DNA of 64,000 nucleotides from Pseudomonas paralactis (lineage in GTDB: Bacteria; Pseudomonadota; Gammaproteobacteria; Pseudomonadales; Pseudomonadaceae): assembly GCF_001439735.1 (NCBI RefSeq), contig NZ_JYLN01000003.1, forward strand, positions 62,001-126,000, in the 5' to 3' direction. Positions within the stretch are counted from its first letter, which is position 1, and the number at the start of each line of letters is the position of its first letter. Both the position numbers and the translations under genes were made by a program. This document shows, piece after piece, positions 19,041-28,096 of this stretch. The notes under the pieces were generated by a model that was not told where the DNA came from, made no database searches, and saw only the letters and a list, made by a program, of their open reading frames with translations.

Positions 19041-20708
19041 ATGGCCTTTGATCTTATTACCGCTTCAGACCCCCGTCATTCAACCTTGCAAAAGGGCTTT
19101 AACCTGCGCTGGCCCCGAGGCAATGTGCAGGGTCAGTCTTCGCAAAATGGCGCCAACCTGATCTACCTCTGCCAAAGTCCACAAGACATTATTGACGCCG
19201 CGGCGCAGGCATTGGCCCTTGCCAATGGGCGCATTACGGTACGCAGCGGTGGCCATTGCTATGAAGGTTTCGTCGCCAACAAGATGCCCGATAGCCCACA
19301 TGAGGTGCTGTCGATCCTGGATATCAGTGCGCTTAACCGAGTGGTCTACGACGCCAACGGGCAAATCGGCTCCGAGCTGATCCCCGGCGCAACTGAACGC
19401 TATAGCTTTCGCCTGGAAGCCGGCGGCCAAAACTGGGACGCCTATGTCGCGTTATACAAGCTGGCCAACAAAACCCTGCCCGGTGGCTCGTGTTACTCCG
19501 TGGGCTTGGGCGGGCATATCTGTGGCGGTGGGTATGGCTTGCTGTCGCGAAAATATGGGTTGGTGTGTGACTGGCTGAGCGGGGTGGATATCCTGGTGCC
19601 TGATAGCCAGGGCAAGGGCCTCGTACCGCGTCATGTTTCCAGGCACAGCATCGACCAGGACGAACTGGACCTGTTTGCCGCGTGCTGCGGTGCGGGTGGC
19701 GGGCAGTTCGGCATCATCACCAGCTATTACTTCAAAGACCTGCCACCGGCACCGAAAGAGGTGCTGTGGCTGGTATTGGAATGGGACTGGTCGGTACTGA
19801 CCAAGCCTGCACTCGATAACCTGCTGGTGGCCTATCAGTCTTGGTTCGCCAGCAATCAAAGCAACACGGACACTTGGGGCCTGGCGACCAAGCTGGAGAT
19901 GCGCCATCAGCACACGGGCAATGTGACGTTGGGTATTCACTACGTTGACAAGGACGGTGCATTGAACGATCGAGCCCCTTTCGACGATTTTGTCGGCAAA
20001 ATGCTGACCGCCATCGGGTTGCCTGCTACCGAGTCACTGGTGCCGTTTCACGTCATCCATCAGCCGCGTGGCAGCTGCGCCGGGCGCGTCATTAATTCAT
20101 TGGCGTCCGCCGAGCAAGCTACCCAACGCCTGGATTGGCTGGTATGCCAACAGACATTGAATGGCTCGGGAGACAACCAGCGTGGGCGTTATAAGTCGGC
20201 TTACCAGAAGGGCGCGTTCAGCCCTCAAGTACTGGACGCCATCTGGACCACATTGACCTGGCCAGACCCTGATATCCACCTGACACAAAGCCTTATCCAG
20301 ATTCAGTCTTTCGGCGGCCAGATCAATGCCGCCAGCGGGCCGGTGCGCAGGGAGTCGTCAGCCGCTCAGCGCTCGTCATACCTGAAGTGGCAACCACAAT
20401 GTTACTGGCGCGGCGACAGCGCCGCCTCCGATCAGGCTCATGCCGACTGGATCCGAGGGCTGTACTTCAACGCGTTTGCCGATGATCACGGGGTGCCAAT
20501 CAATAATGCGTTCGAAGGGTGCTACATCAACTACCCGGACCTCGACATGACACACATTGGCGGCAATCCGAGCCATGCCAAAAACCCAGACTGGTACAAG
20601 GTTTTCTTCCCTGACCTCATGATCGCAAGCCGCCTGCGACGCACTAAAAAATACTGGGATCCGCACAATGTGTTTCGCAACGAGATGTCCGTGCCATCAG
20701 CGCCATAA
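19041..20708 (+). CDS. FAD-linked oxidoreductase with berberine-bridge-type C-terminus
   Basis: A 555-residue flavoprotein. The N-terminal half is a PCMH-type FAD domain; the signature for two covalent bonds to FAD is present: His72 in VRSGGHCYEGF and Cys151 in LPGGSCYSVGLGGHICGGGYG. The C-terminal KKYWDPHNVFRNEMSVP is the BBE domain. Relatives oxidise sugars, alkaloids or other secondary metabolites; the substrate cannot be told. There is no signal peptide. It is about 90 residues longer than many bacterial members, with extra segments in the middle. It has its own terminator and no evident operon partner, so it looks like an insertion beside trpBA. Confidence 0.85.
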   Translation: MAFDLITASDPRHSTLQKGFNLRWPRGNVQGQSSQNGANLIYLCQSPQDIIDAAAQALALANGRITVRSGGHCYEGFVANKMPDSPHEVLSILDISALNRVVYDANGQIGSELIPGATERYSFRLEAGGQNWDAYVALYKLANKTLPGGSCYSVGLGGHICGGGYGLLSRKYGLVCDWLSGVDILVPDSQGKGLVPRHVSRHSIDQDELDLFAACCGAGGGQFGIITSYYFKDLPPAPKEVLWLVLEWDWSVLTKPALDNLLVAYQSWFASNQSNTDTWGLATKLEMRHQHTGNVTLGIHYVDKDGALNDRAPFDDFVGKMLTAIGLPATESLVPFHVIHQPRGSCAGRVINSLASAEQATQRLDWLVCQQTLNGSGDNQRGRYKSAYQKGAFSPQVLDAIWTTLTWPDPDIHLTQSLIQIQSFGGQINAASGPVRRESSAAQRSSYLKWQPQCYWRGDSAASDQAHADWIRGLYFNAFADDHGVPINNAFEGCYINYPDLDMTHIGGNPSHAKNPDWYKVFFPDLMIASRLRRTKKYWDPHNVFRNEMSVPSAP

Positions 20709-20713
20709 CAATG

Positions 20714-20738
20714 GGCGACCCTGGGGTCGCCTCTTTTT
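20714..20738. terminator. intrinsic terminator after the FAD oxidoreductase
   Basis: The stem GGCGACC / GGTCGCC with loop CTGG is followed by TCTTTTT, 5 bases after the stop codon. It overlaps the final bases of the convergent transporter gene. Confidence 0.9.
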
Positions 20739-22041
20739 ACAGCTCGATCCGCTCGACCTTGCCTACCAGCAATATGTAGGAAAGCGCACCGAGCAACGCC
20801 AGTACCGCGATGTAAGTAATCGCTGGTGCAAACGACGAACCACTGGCCAGAAAGCCAATCACGATAGGCGTGGCGATCGCCGACAGGTTACCGATGAAGT
20901 TGAACACGCCTCCGGTCAGCCCCAGCAACCGCGCAGGCGCCAGGGTCGAGACCAGCGACCAGGTGATCGACGCCAGGCCATTGCCGAAAAATGCCACCGC
21001 CAGAAACGCGATGACCCACGCTGTGGAGTCCACGTAATTGGCACCGATGATCGCCGTGGAAATCAGCAGCCCACTGATGATCGGCAACTTGCGGGCAAAG
21101 CCTACCGAGGCGCCACGACGGATCAGCCAATCGGAAAACACCCCCGAACACAGCACGCCCACAAAAGCGGCCAGGAACGGCAGTGACGCCAACAGACCTG
21201 ACTGGATAAAGTCCATGCCGCGATATTTCACCAGATAGGTCGGAAACCAGGTCAGGAAAAACCATAGCGTGGAGTTCAGGCAGAACTGCCCCAGGTAGAT
21301 GCCCCAGAGCTTGCGCTTGCTCAGCACGATACCGAGGTCGACCCAGCTGAAGGGCGCCTTGGCGGTTTGTGCCTGCATGTCCACCAACCCGCCACCGTCA
21401 CGGATCAGTTGGATTTCAGCGTCATTGGCGCCCTTGAAATCCTTGGGTTCGCGATACACCGCATACCAGATCACCGCCCACAGGATGCCGACGCCACCGG
21501 TGACCACAAACACCATGTGCCAGCCGTACTGGTGTTGCAGCCAGGCCAGTACCGGCGTGAGGAACGCCAGGCCGACAAATTGCCCGGAGGTGTAGACGCC
21601 AATCGCAGTAGCGCGTTCGCGCTCGGGAAACCAGGTGGTGACCACACGGCTGTTGATCGGGTACGCCGGCGCTTCCAGCGCACCCACCGCCATACGCAGC
21701 ACGAACAGCGCGATAAAGCTGGCGGCGAAACCGAGCATAACGGTGGCAATCGACCACAGCAGCAGCGCGGCGGTATACAAGATGCGCGGCGGCACACGAT
21801 CCACCAGCCAGCCGCCGGGGATCTGCATGGCCGCGTAGGTCCAGCCGAAAGCGGAGAAAATAAGCCCGACCTGCACCGGGTCGATACCCAGATCGCTGGT
21901 CAGCGCAGGCGCGGCAATCGACAGGTTGCTGCGGTCGAGGTAGTTGATCACCACCGTGATAAACAACAGCACCATGATGAAAAAGCGCTTTCGGCTGGGC
22001 GTAACTAAGGGAGCCTGCCCGGTGAGGGATTCAGGGTGCAT
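20737..22041 (-). CDS. dgoT: MFS transporter, D-galactonate type
   Basis: A 434-residue major facilitator protein with 12 predicted membrane helices. The N-terminal INYLDRSNLSIAAPAL and the loop GWLVDRVPPR are typical of the anion:cation symporter family that includes D-galactonate (DgoT), glucarate and phthalate transporters. It follows dgoK-dgoA-dgoD on the same strand, separated from dgoD by 156 bases holding a REPIN. Galactonate uptake is inferred from that context. The start at 22041 is preceded by AGAGG. Confidence 0.85.
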   Translation of the reverse strand: MHPESLTGQAPLVTPSRKRFFIMVLLFITVVINYLDRSNLSIAAPALTSDLGIDPVQVGLIFSAFGWTYAAMQIPGGWLVDRVPPRILYTAALLLWSIATVMLGFAASFIALFVLRMAVGALEAPAYPINSRVVTTWFPERERATAIGVYTSGQFVGLAFLTPVLAWLQHQYGWHMVFVVTGGVGILWAVIWYAVYREPKDFKGANDAEIQLIRDGGGLVDMQAQTAKAPFSWVDLGIVLSKRKLWGIYLGQFCLNSTLWFFLTWFPTYLVKYRGMDFIQSGLLASLPFLAAFVGVLCSGVFSDWLIRRGASVGFARKLPIISGLLISTAIIGANYVDSTAWVIAFLAVAFFGNGLASITWSLVSTLAPARLLGLTGGVFNFIGNLSAIATPIVIGFLASGSSFAPAITYIAVLALLGALSYILLVGKVERIEL

Positions 22042-22097
22042 GGGGTGCCTCTTTTTATGTTTGTTGAGGACAAAACGTGCTGAAGGAACGCGGTAAA

Positions 22098-22169
22098 TGT
22101 GGGAGCTGGCTTGCCTGCGATAGCGGTGGGTCAGTCACCGCAGCGGTGCCAGGTAAGCCCGCTCCCACA
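22098..22169. repeat. chimeric REPIN within the galactonate cluster
   Basis: The left arm TGTGGGAGCTGGCTTGCCTG (from 22098, minus-strand gene context) belongs to the GAGCTGGC type; the right arm GTAAGCCCGCTCCCACA (to 22169) belongs to the GAGCGGGC type. It lies between dgoD and the transporter and may lower read-through to the transporter. Confidence 0.85.
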
Positions 22170-22197
22170 TTTTTGAACGCATTCCTTCAGATAAAAA

Positions 22198-23346
22198 TCA
22201 CCACTCGGCAAAACTGCCATCGGCGTGACGCCAGATCGGATTGCGCCAGCGATGGCCGATGGCCGCGCGCTCAATCACGTATTCCTCGTTGATCTCGATG
22301 CCCAGACCCGGGCCGTTGGGGATCTTCACAAAGCCCTGGTCGTAGTCGAACACGCCAGGGTCACGCACGTAGTCGAGCAGGTCGTTGCTTTCGTTGTAGT
22401 GAATGCCCAGGCTTTGTTCCTGGATAAACGCGTTGTAGCAAGCCGCATCCAGTTGCAGGCAGGCTGCCAGGGCAATCGGACCCAGCGGGCAGTGCAGGGC
22501 CAGGGCCACGTCGTAGGCTTCGGCCATGTTGGCGATCTTGCGGGTTTCGGTAATCCCGCCTGCGTGGGAGGCGTCCGGCTGGATGATGTCGACGTAGCCT
22601 TCGCTGAGCACGCGCTTGAAATCCCAACGCGAGAACAGGCGCTCGCCCAAGGCAATCGGCGTACTGGTCAGCGGCGCCAGTTCTTTCAACGCCTCGTAGT
22701 TTTCGCTGAGCACCGGCTCTTCAATAAACATCAGTTTGTAGGGGTCGAGTTCTTTCATCAGCACCTTGGCCATGGGCTTGTGTACACGGCCATGGAAGTC
22801 GACGCCGATACCCACGTTGGGCCCCACGGCATCGCGTACTGCAGCGACATTGGCCAGGGCCAGGTCGACTTTGTCGAAGCTGTCGAGGAACTGCAGTTCT
22901 TCGGTGCCGTTCATTTTCACCGCAGTGAAGCCACGGGCCACGGCCTCTTTGGCAGCACGGGCAGTGTCGGCGGGGCGGTCGCCACCGATCCACGAGTACA
23001 CGCGGATCTTGTCACGCACCTGGCCGCCCAGCAGGTCGCTGACCGAGACGCCCAGCGCTTTGCCCTTGATGTCCCACAACGCCTGGTCGATACCGGCGAG
23101 AGCGCTCATGTGCACCGCACCGCCCCGGTAGAAACCGCCGCGATAGAGCACTGTCCAGATATCTTCGATATTGCGTGGGTCTTTGCCGATCAGGTAGTCG
23201 GACAATTCTTCAACGGCGGCTGCCACAGTGTGAGCGCGGCCTTCGACCACAGGCTCACCCCAGCCAGTCACGCCCTGGTCGGTTTCGACCTTGAGGAAGC
23301 ACCAGCGCGGCGGGACGATAAAGGTCGTCAATTTGGTGATTTTCAT
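22198..23346 (-). CDS. dgoD: D-galactonate dehydratase
   Basis: A 382-residue enolase-superfamily enzyme that dehydrates D-galactonate to 2-keto-3-deoxygalactonate. It begins [23 protein letters not shown], as in E. coli DgoD, and holds metal-ligand segments [27 protein letters not shown] and [12 protein letters not shown], with [17 protein letters not shown] near the C-terminus. Length equals E. coli DgoD (382). It lies 48 bases after dgoA. Confidence 0.95.
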   Translation of the reverse strand: MKITKLTTFIVPPRWCFLKVETDQGVTGWGEPVVEGRAHTVAAAVEELSDYLIGKDPRNIEDIWTVLYRGGFYRGGAVHMSALAGIDQALWDIKGKALGVSVSDLLGGQVRDKIRVYSWIGGDRPADTARAAKEAVARGFTAVKMNGTEELQFLDSFDKVDLALANVAAVRDAVGPNVGIGVDFHGRVHKPMAKVLMKELDPYKLMFIEEPVLSENYEALKELAPLTSTPIALGERLFSRWDFKRVLSEGYVDIIQPDASHAGGITETRKIANMAEAYDVALALHCPLGPIALAACLQLDAACYNAFIQEQSLGIHYNESNDLLDYVRDPGVFDYDQGFVKIPNGPGLGIEINEEYVIERAAIGHRWRNPIWRHADGSFAEW

Positions 23347-23394
23347 CTCTTGTCTCTCTTATGGATGCAGCGCCTGTGGGCGCGGAACTTGCTG

Positions 23395-24015
23395 TCAGCT
23401 CAGGGCTTTCCAGGCGGCGACATAAGCCTGGGCACGGCTCGCGACCTGATCCACTGTCATACCCGGTTTGAACAACCCGGAGCCCAACCCGAACCCTTTC
23501 GCGCCGGCATCGATAAACACCTGCATGTTGTCCGGCGTAACGCCGCCTACCGGCAACAGCAACGTGCCCACCGGCAATACCGCCAGCCACGCCTTGATCA
23601 CCGAAGGGCCGATCTGCTCGGCCGGGAACAGCTTCAACACGTCGGCGCCTTCGGCCAGTGCGGCAAACGCTTCGGTTGGCGTTGCCACGCCCGGCGACAA
23701 GTACAGACCTGCGGCCTTGGCGGCGCGCAGGACGTTGGCATCGCTATGGGGCATGACAATCACCTGACCACCTGCGGCCTTCACCTGCTCGACCTGTTCA
23801 GGCGTCAACACCGTGCCGGCACCGATCAGGCAATCGGCGGGCAGGCTGTCGCGCAGGGTACGAATGCTGGTGTACGGCTCCGGCGAATTGAGCGGCACTT
23901 CGATGACACGAAAACCCGCGTCGTACAGGACCTGGCCAATGGCCTGGGCTTCATCCGGGCGTATGCCGCGCAGGATTGCGATCAAACCGTTTTGCGCGAG
24001 TGCTTGCTTGAGCAT
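23395..24015 (-). CDS. dgoA: 2-dehydro-3-deoxy-6-phosphogalactonate aldolase
   Basis: A 206-residue class I aldolase of the KDPG/KDPGal family: cleaves 2-keto-3-deoxy-6-phosphogalactonate to pyruvate and glyceraldehyde-3-phosphate. Visible motifs: LIAILRGIRPDEA, VIEVPLNSPEPYTSIRTL, LIGAGTVLTPEQV, and LKLFPAEQIGPSVIKAWLAVLP (the phosphate site; Schiff-base lysine expected in this region). The ATG lies one base after the dgoK stop, with GGAGG in the end of dgoK, so the two are coupled. Confidence 0.95.
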   Translation of the reverse strand: MLKQALAQNGLIAILRGIRPDEAQAIGQVLYDAGFRVIEVPLNSPEPYTSIRTLRDSLPADCLIGAGTVLTPEQVEQVKAAGGQVIVMPHSDANVLRAAKAAGLYLSPGVATPTEAFAALAEGADVLKLFPAEQIGPSVIKAWLAVLPVGTLLLPVGGVTPDNMQVFIDAGAKGFGLGSGLFKPGMTVDQVASRAQAYVAAWKALS

Positions 24016-24016
24016 G

Positions 24017-24976
24017 TCAGGCCTCCGTTACAGGTTGAATGAGCCCAGCCGCCACCGCCAATTGCCACAGGCCACGCTCGGTGGCTTCCTGCGCCAGGCT
24101 GACGTGAGCGAAGCCGCAAAGGGTGAGGGCGCGTTGATAGCGGGCGCAGAGTGGGGCGGCGCCAACCAGAATGATCGGCTGGGTTTTGGCGTTGTCTGGC
24201 AAACCGGCGAGTTCATGGCCGATCAACAGGCCGGACAGGTAGTCGGGCTGCTGGTTGGGCGAAAGCTCAGCCGTCAGGCCCAGGGTGCGGGCGCTGAACA
24301 AGGTCGACAACACGCCACGCCGGCCATCCTTTGAAAGCGCCACGTGCACGCCACGGTCAAAGGCCTCGGTCTGGAATTGCTCACTCGGCTGCTGGGTGCG
24401 ACCCAGGATGCTGTGCTTGCTCAATATCGCAAACAGTTCACCGGTCATGAAGGTGTCGAAATGGGTAATACGGCCTTCAACCACCTCGACCCATTTGGAG
24501 TGGCTGCCGGGCAACCCGATCAATACTTGGGCGCCAAGGCCTTGCAGCACGCCGAGTACCTGGGTTTCTTCGCCGCGCATCACATTGGGCAAACCCGCTC
24601 GCTCGATCACCCCCGGCACAATATGCACCTCCACCCCACGCAGGCTGCGCACAGGGTGCAACGCCTGGCCCAGGCTGGCGACGTCCACAGGCGTGGCGCG
24701 ATAAGCCGCCTCGCTCCAGCCCTGTGCACTGCCGACCATGCCGCAGGCAATCACCGGCAATCCGGGCTGGGCGTCGAGCCAATCGCCGCAGGCGCTATCG
24801 AACGCCAATTCGAAGCCGTCAGTGCAATCAATACCGTTGATTACCCGTGGCTCGCAGGGTAAATGCATGATGCCCCAGGCTTGCGAGCGCTGTTCCAGCA
24901 CAACGCCTTCGGGACCGAGTTTGTAAGCACGAAGGGAGCTGGTCCCCCAATCGAGCGCGATCAATTGCGCCTGCAT
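24017..24976 (-). CDS. dgoK: 2-dehydro-3-deoxygalactonokinase
   Basis: A 319-residue kinase that phosphorylates 2-keto-3-deoxygalactonate. It begins MQAQLIALDWGTSSLRAYKL, the DWGTSxxR phosphate loop of the DgoK family, and contains VIACGMVGSAQGW and LIGLPGSHSKWVEV. It is the first gene of the operon dgoK-dgoA-dgoD-(REPIN)-dgoT. The 174 bases upstream (24977-25152) are AT-rich around 25020-25075 and should hold the promoter; no dgoR-like regulator gene is present. Confidence 0.94.
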   Translation of the reverse strand: MQAQLIALDWGTSSLRAYKLGPEGVVLEQRSQAWGIMHLPCEPRVINGIDCTDGFELAFDSACGDWLDAQPGLPVIACGMVGSAQGWSEAAYRATPVDVASLGQALHPVRSLRGVEVHIVPGVIERAGLPNVMRGEETQVLGVLQGLGAQVLIGLPGSHSKWVEVVEGRITHFDTFMTGELFAILSKHSILGRTQQPSEQFQTEAFDRGVHVALSKDGRRGVLSTLFSARTLGLTAELSPNQQPDYLSGLLIGHELAGLPDNAKTQPIILVGAAPLCARYQRALTLCGFAHVSLAQEATERGLWQLAVAAGLIQPVTEA

Positions 24977-25152
24977 CGCTTCACCTGAAATGAGTGGGTG
25001 CTGAAAAAAGCAGATGGGCGAATATAAACCTAGGGACCGGAATATCTCAATATATAAATATCAATCCCACATAATGAGACAAGACAAGATTAATCCTACA
25101 CCGCTCCCTGTTTTTACTTAGGGAGAGGCAAGGCTTTATCTGATAAGGGACG

Positions 25153-25479
25153 TTAAAGAACCGACAGATCCAACTCGCGCATCGCGCCCATCCAGATCGC
25201 GTAGTCGGTGTGGTCTTTCAGGTCATCGCCGGTTTCAGGGTGCAGGAACACCACCAAGCCATTGCGGTGCAGCGCCAGCCACGGCAACACCACGCCGATG
25301 TATTGCGGCACGAATGCCAGCTGGCAGCTCCAATCCGGGTGCGGGCCCACCGGACGTTCATGCACACGGCCCATGCGCAACGGGAACAGCCTGGCGGCGT
25401 CCTCACACAGCGTGCGCGCCTGGTCGATGGTGCTGGCGTCGAAGTAGATATGGGCGTGATAGCCCTTGATACGTTGCAT
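25153..25479 (-). CDS. DOPA 4,5-dioxygenase family protein
   Basis: A 108-residue protein of the small DOPA-dioxygenase-like family: MQRIKGYHAHIYFDASTIDQA, RPVGPHPDWSCQLAF, NGLVVFLHPETGDDLKDH. The conserved histidines (YHAHIYF, GPHPDW, FLHPETG) are the likely metal ligands of the dimeric alpha/beta-barrel fold. The family is known from fungi and plants for extradiol cleavage of DOPA; the bacterial substrate is uncertain. The ATG at 25479 is chosen over 25497 because GGAG lies about 6 bases upstream of it. Confidence 0.82.
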   Translation of the reverse strand: MQRIKGYHAHIYFDASTIDQARTLCEDAARLFPLRMGRVHERPVGPHPDWSCQLAFVPQYIGVVLPWLALHRNGLVVFLHPETGDDLKDHTDYAIWMGAMRELDLSVL

Positions 25480-25509
25480 GACGGACTCCGGATCCACAAT
25501 GTGCCGATC

Positions 25510-26460
25510 CTAGACCGCAATCGAAGGCAGGGCCAGCCCGGTCAACGACTGCGCACTGCTGGCCTGTTCCGCCACCAGCCACTGGACAAAACGTTCCACC
25601 AGTTGCCCACGACGTTTGCGCTGGGGTTGCACCACGTAATAACCGTAACGCGAGGTCACCGTGTTGCTGATCGGGCGGCACAGCCAGTTCTGTTCCAGCA
25701 GGTTATCCACCAGGTGGCGCCAGCCGATGGCAACGCCCTGGCCGGCAATCGCAGCCTGAATCAGCAAGGTGTAGTTGTCGAAGCGCAATTGCCCGGGAGT
25801 TGGCGCAGTGGTGATACCCAATTCGCGAAACACCCCGCTCCAGTCGAACCACTGGCTGTTGTTTTCCTGACGCAGGTGCAGCAAGGGGTACTCGGGCAAG
25901 GATTGCACCGTCAGCGGAGCAGCCTGGCCCTTTAGCCACTGCGGGCTGCATACCGGAAACACTTCCTCGTTGAATAACCACAGGCTGTCGCCCTGCTTGA
26001 AACGGCCATCGCCGAACAGCACCGCCACATCGATATCGCTGCGCAGGCTGGCATGGTTGCGCTCACTGGTTACCAGGCTCACATCCACCTGCGGGTTGGC
26101 CTGGTGGAAGCGATGCAGGCGCGGCATCAGCCAATAGGCGGCGAAGGCGAAGTCGGTAGCCACTTGCAGCACTTCGTGTTGGTCCTGCTGGGTGATAGTG
26201 CTGAGCCCCAGGTTGATACTTTGCAGGCCGCCTTGCACGTGTTCGAACAGCAGAACGCCGGCGTCGGTGAGTTCGATACCGCGATAGATACGGTCAAACA
26301 GGCGGATTGCCAGTTGTTCTTCCAGACGCTTGATCTGCTGGCTGACCGCCGGCTGGGTGGTGCCCAACTCCATCGCCGCCGCGGTAAAACTGCGGTGGCG
26401 GGCCGCCGCTTCGAAAGCACGCAGCAGATCGAGAGAGAGGTGACCCAGCGCTTCATACAT
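25510..26460 (-). CDS. LysR-type regulator of choline-sulfate use
   Basis: A 316-residue LysR-type protein. The winged helix region is HRSFTAAAMELGTTQPAVSQQIKRLEEQL. It is divergent from betC with 103 bases between starts. In P. aeruginosa I recall the same neighbours (PA0032 beside betC, PA0031), and a regulator of this position activates choline sulfatase expression. Likely effector: choline sulfate or a breakdown product. Confidence 0.87.
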   Translation of the reverse strand: MYEALGHLSLDLLRAFEAAARHRSFTAAAMELGTTQPAVSQQIKRLEEQLAIRLFDRIYRGIELTDAGVLLFEHVQGGLQSINLGLSTITQQDQHEVLQVATDFAFAAYWLMPRLHRFHQANPQVDVSLVTSERNHASLRSDIDVAVLFGDGRFKQGDSLWLFNEEVFPVCSPQWLKGQAAPLTVQSLPEYPLLHLRQENNSQWFDWSGVFRELGITTAPTPGQLRFDNYTLLIQAAIAGQGVAIGWRHLVDNLLEQNWLCRPISNTVTSRYGYYVVQPQRKRRGQLVERFVQWLVAEQASSAQSLTGLALPSIAV

Positions 26461-26563
26461 AAGCTGTCATTATCCTAGGCATTGCTCGTCATGGGCTTTA
26501 CCCCGCCTGGCATGGACTTCATGCTCATTGGCATAAACAACGCCTATGGAATGCCGAGAAACC

Positions 26564-28078
26564 ATGAAGCGCAAGAACATTCTTTTCATCATGGCCGATC
26601 AAATGGCCGCGCCAATGCTGCCGTTCTATGGGCCTTCCCCGATCAAGCTGCCCAACCTCAGCCGCCTCGCCGCACAAGGCGTGGTATTCGACGCCGCCTA
26701 TTGCAATAGCCCGTTGTGCGCGCCATCGCGCTTTACCCTGGTCAGCGGCCAGTTACCGAGCAAGATCGGTGCCTACGACAACGCTGCCGATTTCCCCGCC
26801 GATGTGCCGACCTATGCCCACTACCTGCGTCGTCTCGGCTACCGCACCGCGTTGTCGGGCAAGATGCACTTCTGCGGCCCCGACCAATTGCACGGCTACG
26901 AAGAGCGCCTGACCAGCGACATCTACCCCGCGGACTATGGCTGGGCGGTGAATTGGGATGAGCCCGACGTACGCCCCACCTGGTATCACAATATGTCTTC
27001 GGTGCTGCAAGCGGGCCCGTGCGTGCGCACCAACCAGCTGGATTTCGACGAGGAGGTGGTGTTCAAGGCGCAGCAGTACCTGTTCGATCATATCCGCGAG
27101 GACGGCGACCGACCGTTCTGCCTGACGGTGTCGATGACCCATCCTCACGACCCCTACACCATCCCCAAGCCGTTCTGGGACCTGTACGACGACGCCGATA
27201 TCCCTTTGCCTGCAACGCCGGCACAAGCAGAGCTGGACCCACACTCCCAACGTCTGCTCAAGGTCTATGACTTGTGGGATAAACCGCTGCCTGTGGACAA
27301 GATCCGCGATGCCCGCCGCGCCTATTTCGGCGCGTGCAGCTACATCGACAGCAATGTCGGCAAACTCCTGCAAACCCTGGAAGACACCGGCCTGGCCGAT
27401 GACACCCTGATCATCTTCTCCGGCGACCACGGGGACATGCTCGGCGAACGCGGCCTCTGGTACAAAATGCACTGGTTTGAAATGGCTGCACGCGTACCAC
27501 TGCTGATCAGTGCGCCGGGCCAATTCGCGGCTGGGCGGGTCACTCAGGCCGTGTCCACCGCCGACCTGCTGCCGACCCTGGTCGAATTGGCCGGTGGCGA
27601 GCTGGACCCGCACTTGCCGCTGGACGGTCGCTCTCTGGTCCCGCACTTGCAAGGGCAGGGCGGGCACGACGAAGTGTTTGGCGAATACATGGCCGAAGGC
27701 ACCATCAGCCCGTTGATGATGATTCGCCGGGGCGCCTACAAATTTATCTACAGCGAAGACGACCCTTGCCTACTGTTTGATGTGCACAGCGACCCGCACG
27801 AGCGAGAAAACCTTAGCCCGTCAGCAGAGCATCGCTCGGTGTTCGAGGCGTTTTTGCAGGAGGCGCGGGCCAAATGGGACATCCCGGCGATCCATCAGCA
27901 AGTGCTTGCCAGCCAGCGTCGCCGCCGCCTGGTGTTTGAGGCACTGACTCAAGGCACGCTCAAGAGCTGGGACCACCAGCCACAGGTAGACGCCAGTCAG
28001 CAGTACATGCGCAACCATATCGACCTCGACGACCTGGAGCGCAAGGCACGTTATCCACAACCCTGCCAAAACCAATAA
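26564..28078 (+). CDS. betC: choline-sulfatase
   Basis: A 504-residue cytosolic sulfatase that splits choline-O-sulfate into choline and sulfate. The formylglycine motif CAPSR has its modified cysteine at residue 52 (SPLCAPSRFTL), so a formylglycine-generating maturase is needed. Metal-binding segments ILFIMADQM near the N-terminus and FSGDHGDMLGERGLW are present. The start MKRKNILFIMADQ at 26564 is chosen; an ATG 18 bases upstream is possible. There is no signal peptide. choX follows after 18 bases, then a SulP transporter. Confidence 0.95.
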   Translation: MKRKNILFIMADQMAAPMLPFYGPSPIKLPNLSRLAAQGVVFDAAYCNSPLCAPSRFTLVSGQLPSKIGAYDNAADFPADVPTYAHYLRRLGYRTALSGKMHFCGPDQLHGYEERLTSDIYPADYGWAVNWDEPDVRPTWYHNMSSVLQAGPCVRTNQLDFDEEVVFKAQQYLFDHIREDGDRPFCLTVSMTHPHDPYTIPKPFWDLYDDADIPLPATPAQAELDPHSQRLLKVYDLWDKPLPVDKIRDARRAYFGACSYIDSNVGKLLQTLEDTGLADDTLIIFSGDHGDMLGERGLWYKMHWFEMAARVPLLISAPGQFAAGRVTQAVSTADLLPTLVELAGGELDPHLPLDGRSLVPHLQGQGGHDEVFGEYMAEGTISPLMMIRRGAYKFIYSEDDPCLLFDVHSDPHERENLSPSAEHRSVFEAFLQEARAKWDIPAIHQQVLASQRRRRLVFEALTQGTLKSWDHQPQVDASQQYMRNHIDLDDLERKARYPQPCQNQ

Positions 28079-28096
28079 ACAGACAGAGGGAAGGCC

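Noticed and set aside
22225..24042. 605-residue plus-strand frame
   Set aside because: Antisense to dgoD and dgoA.
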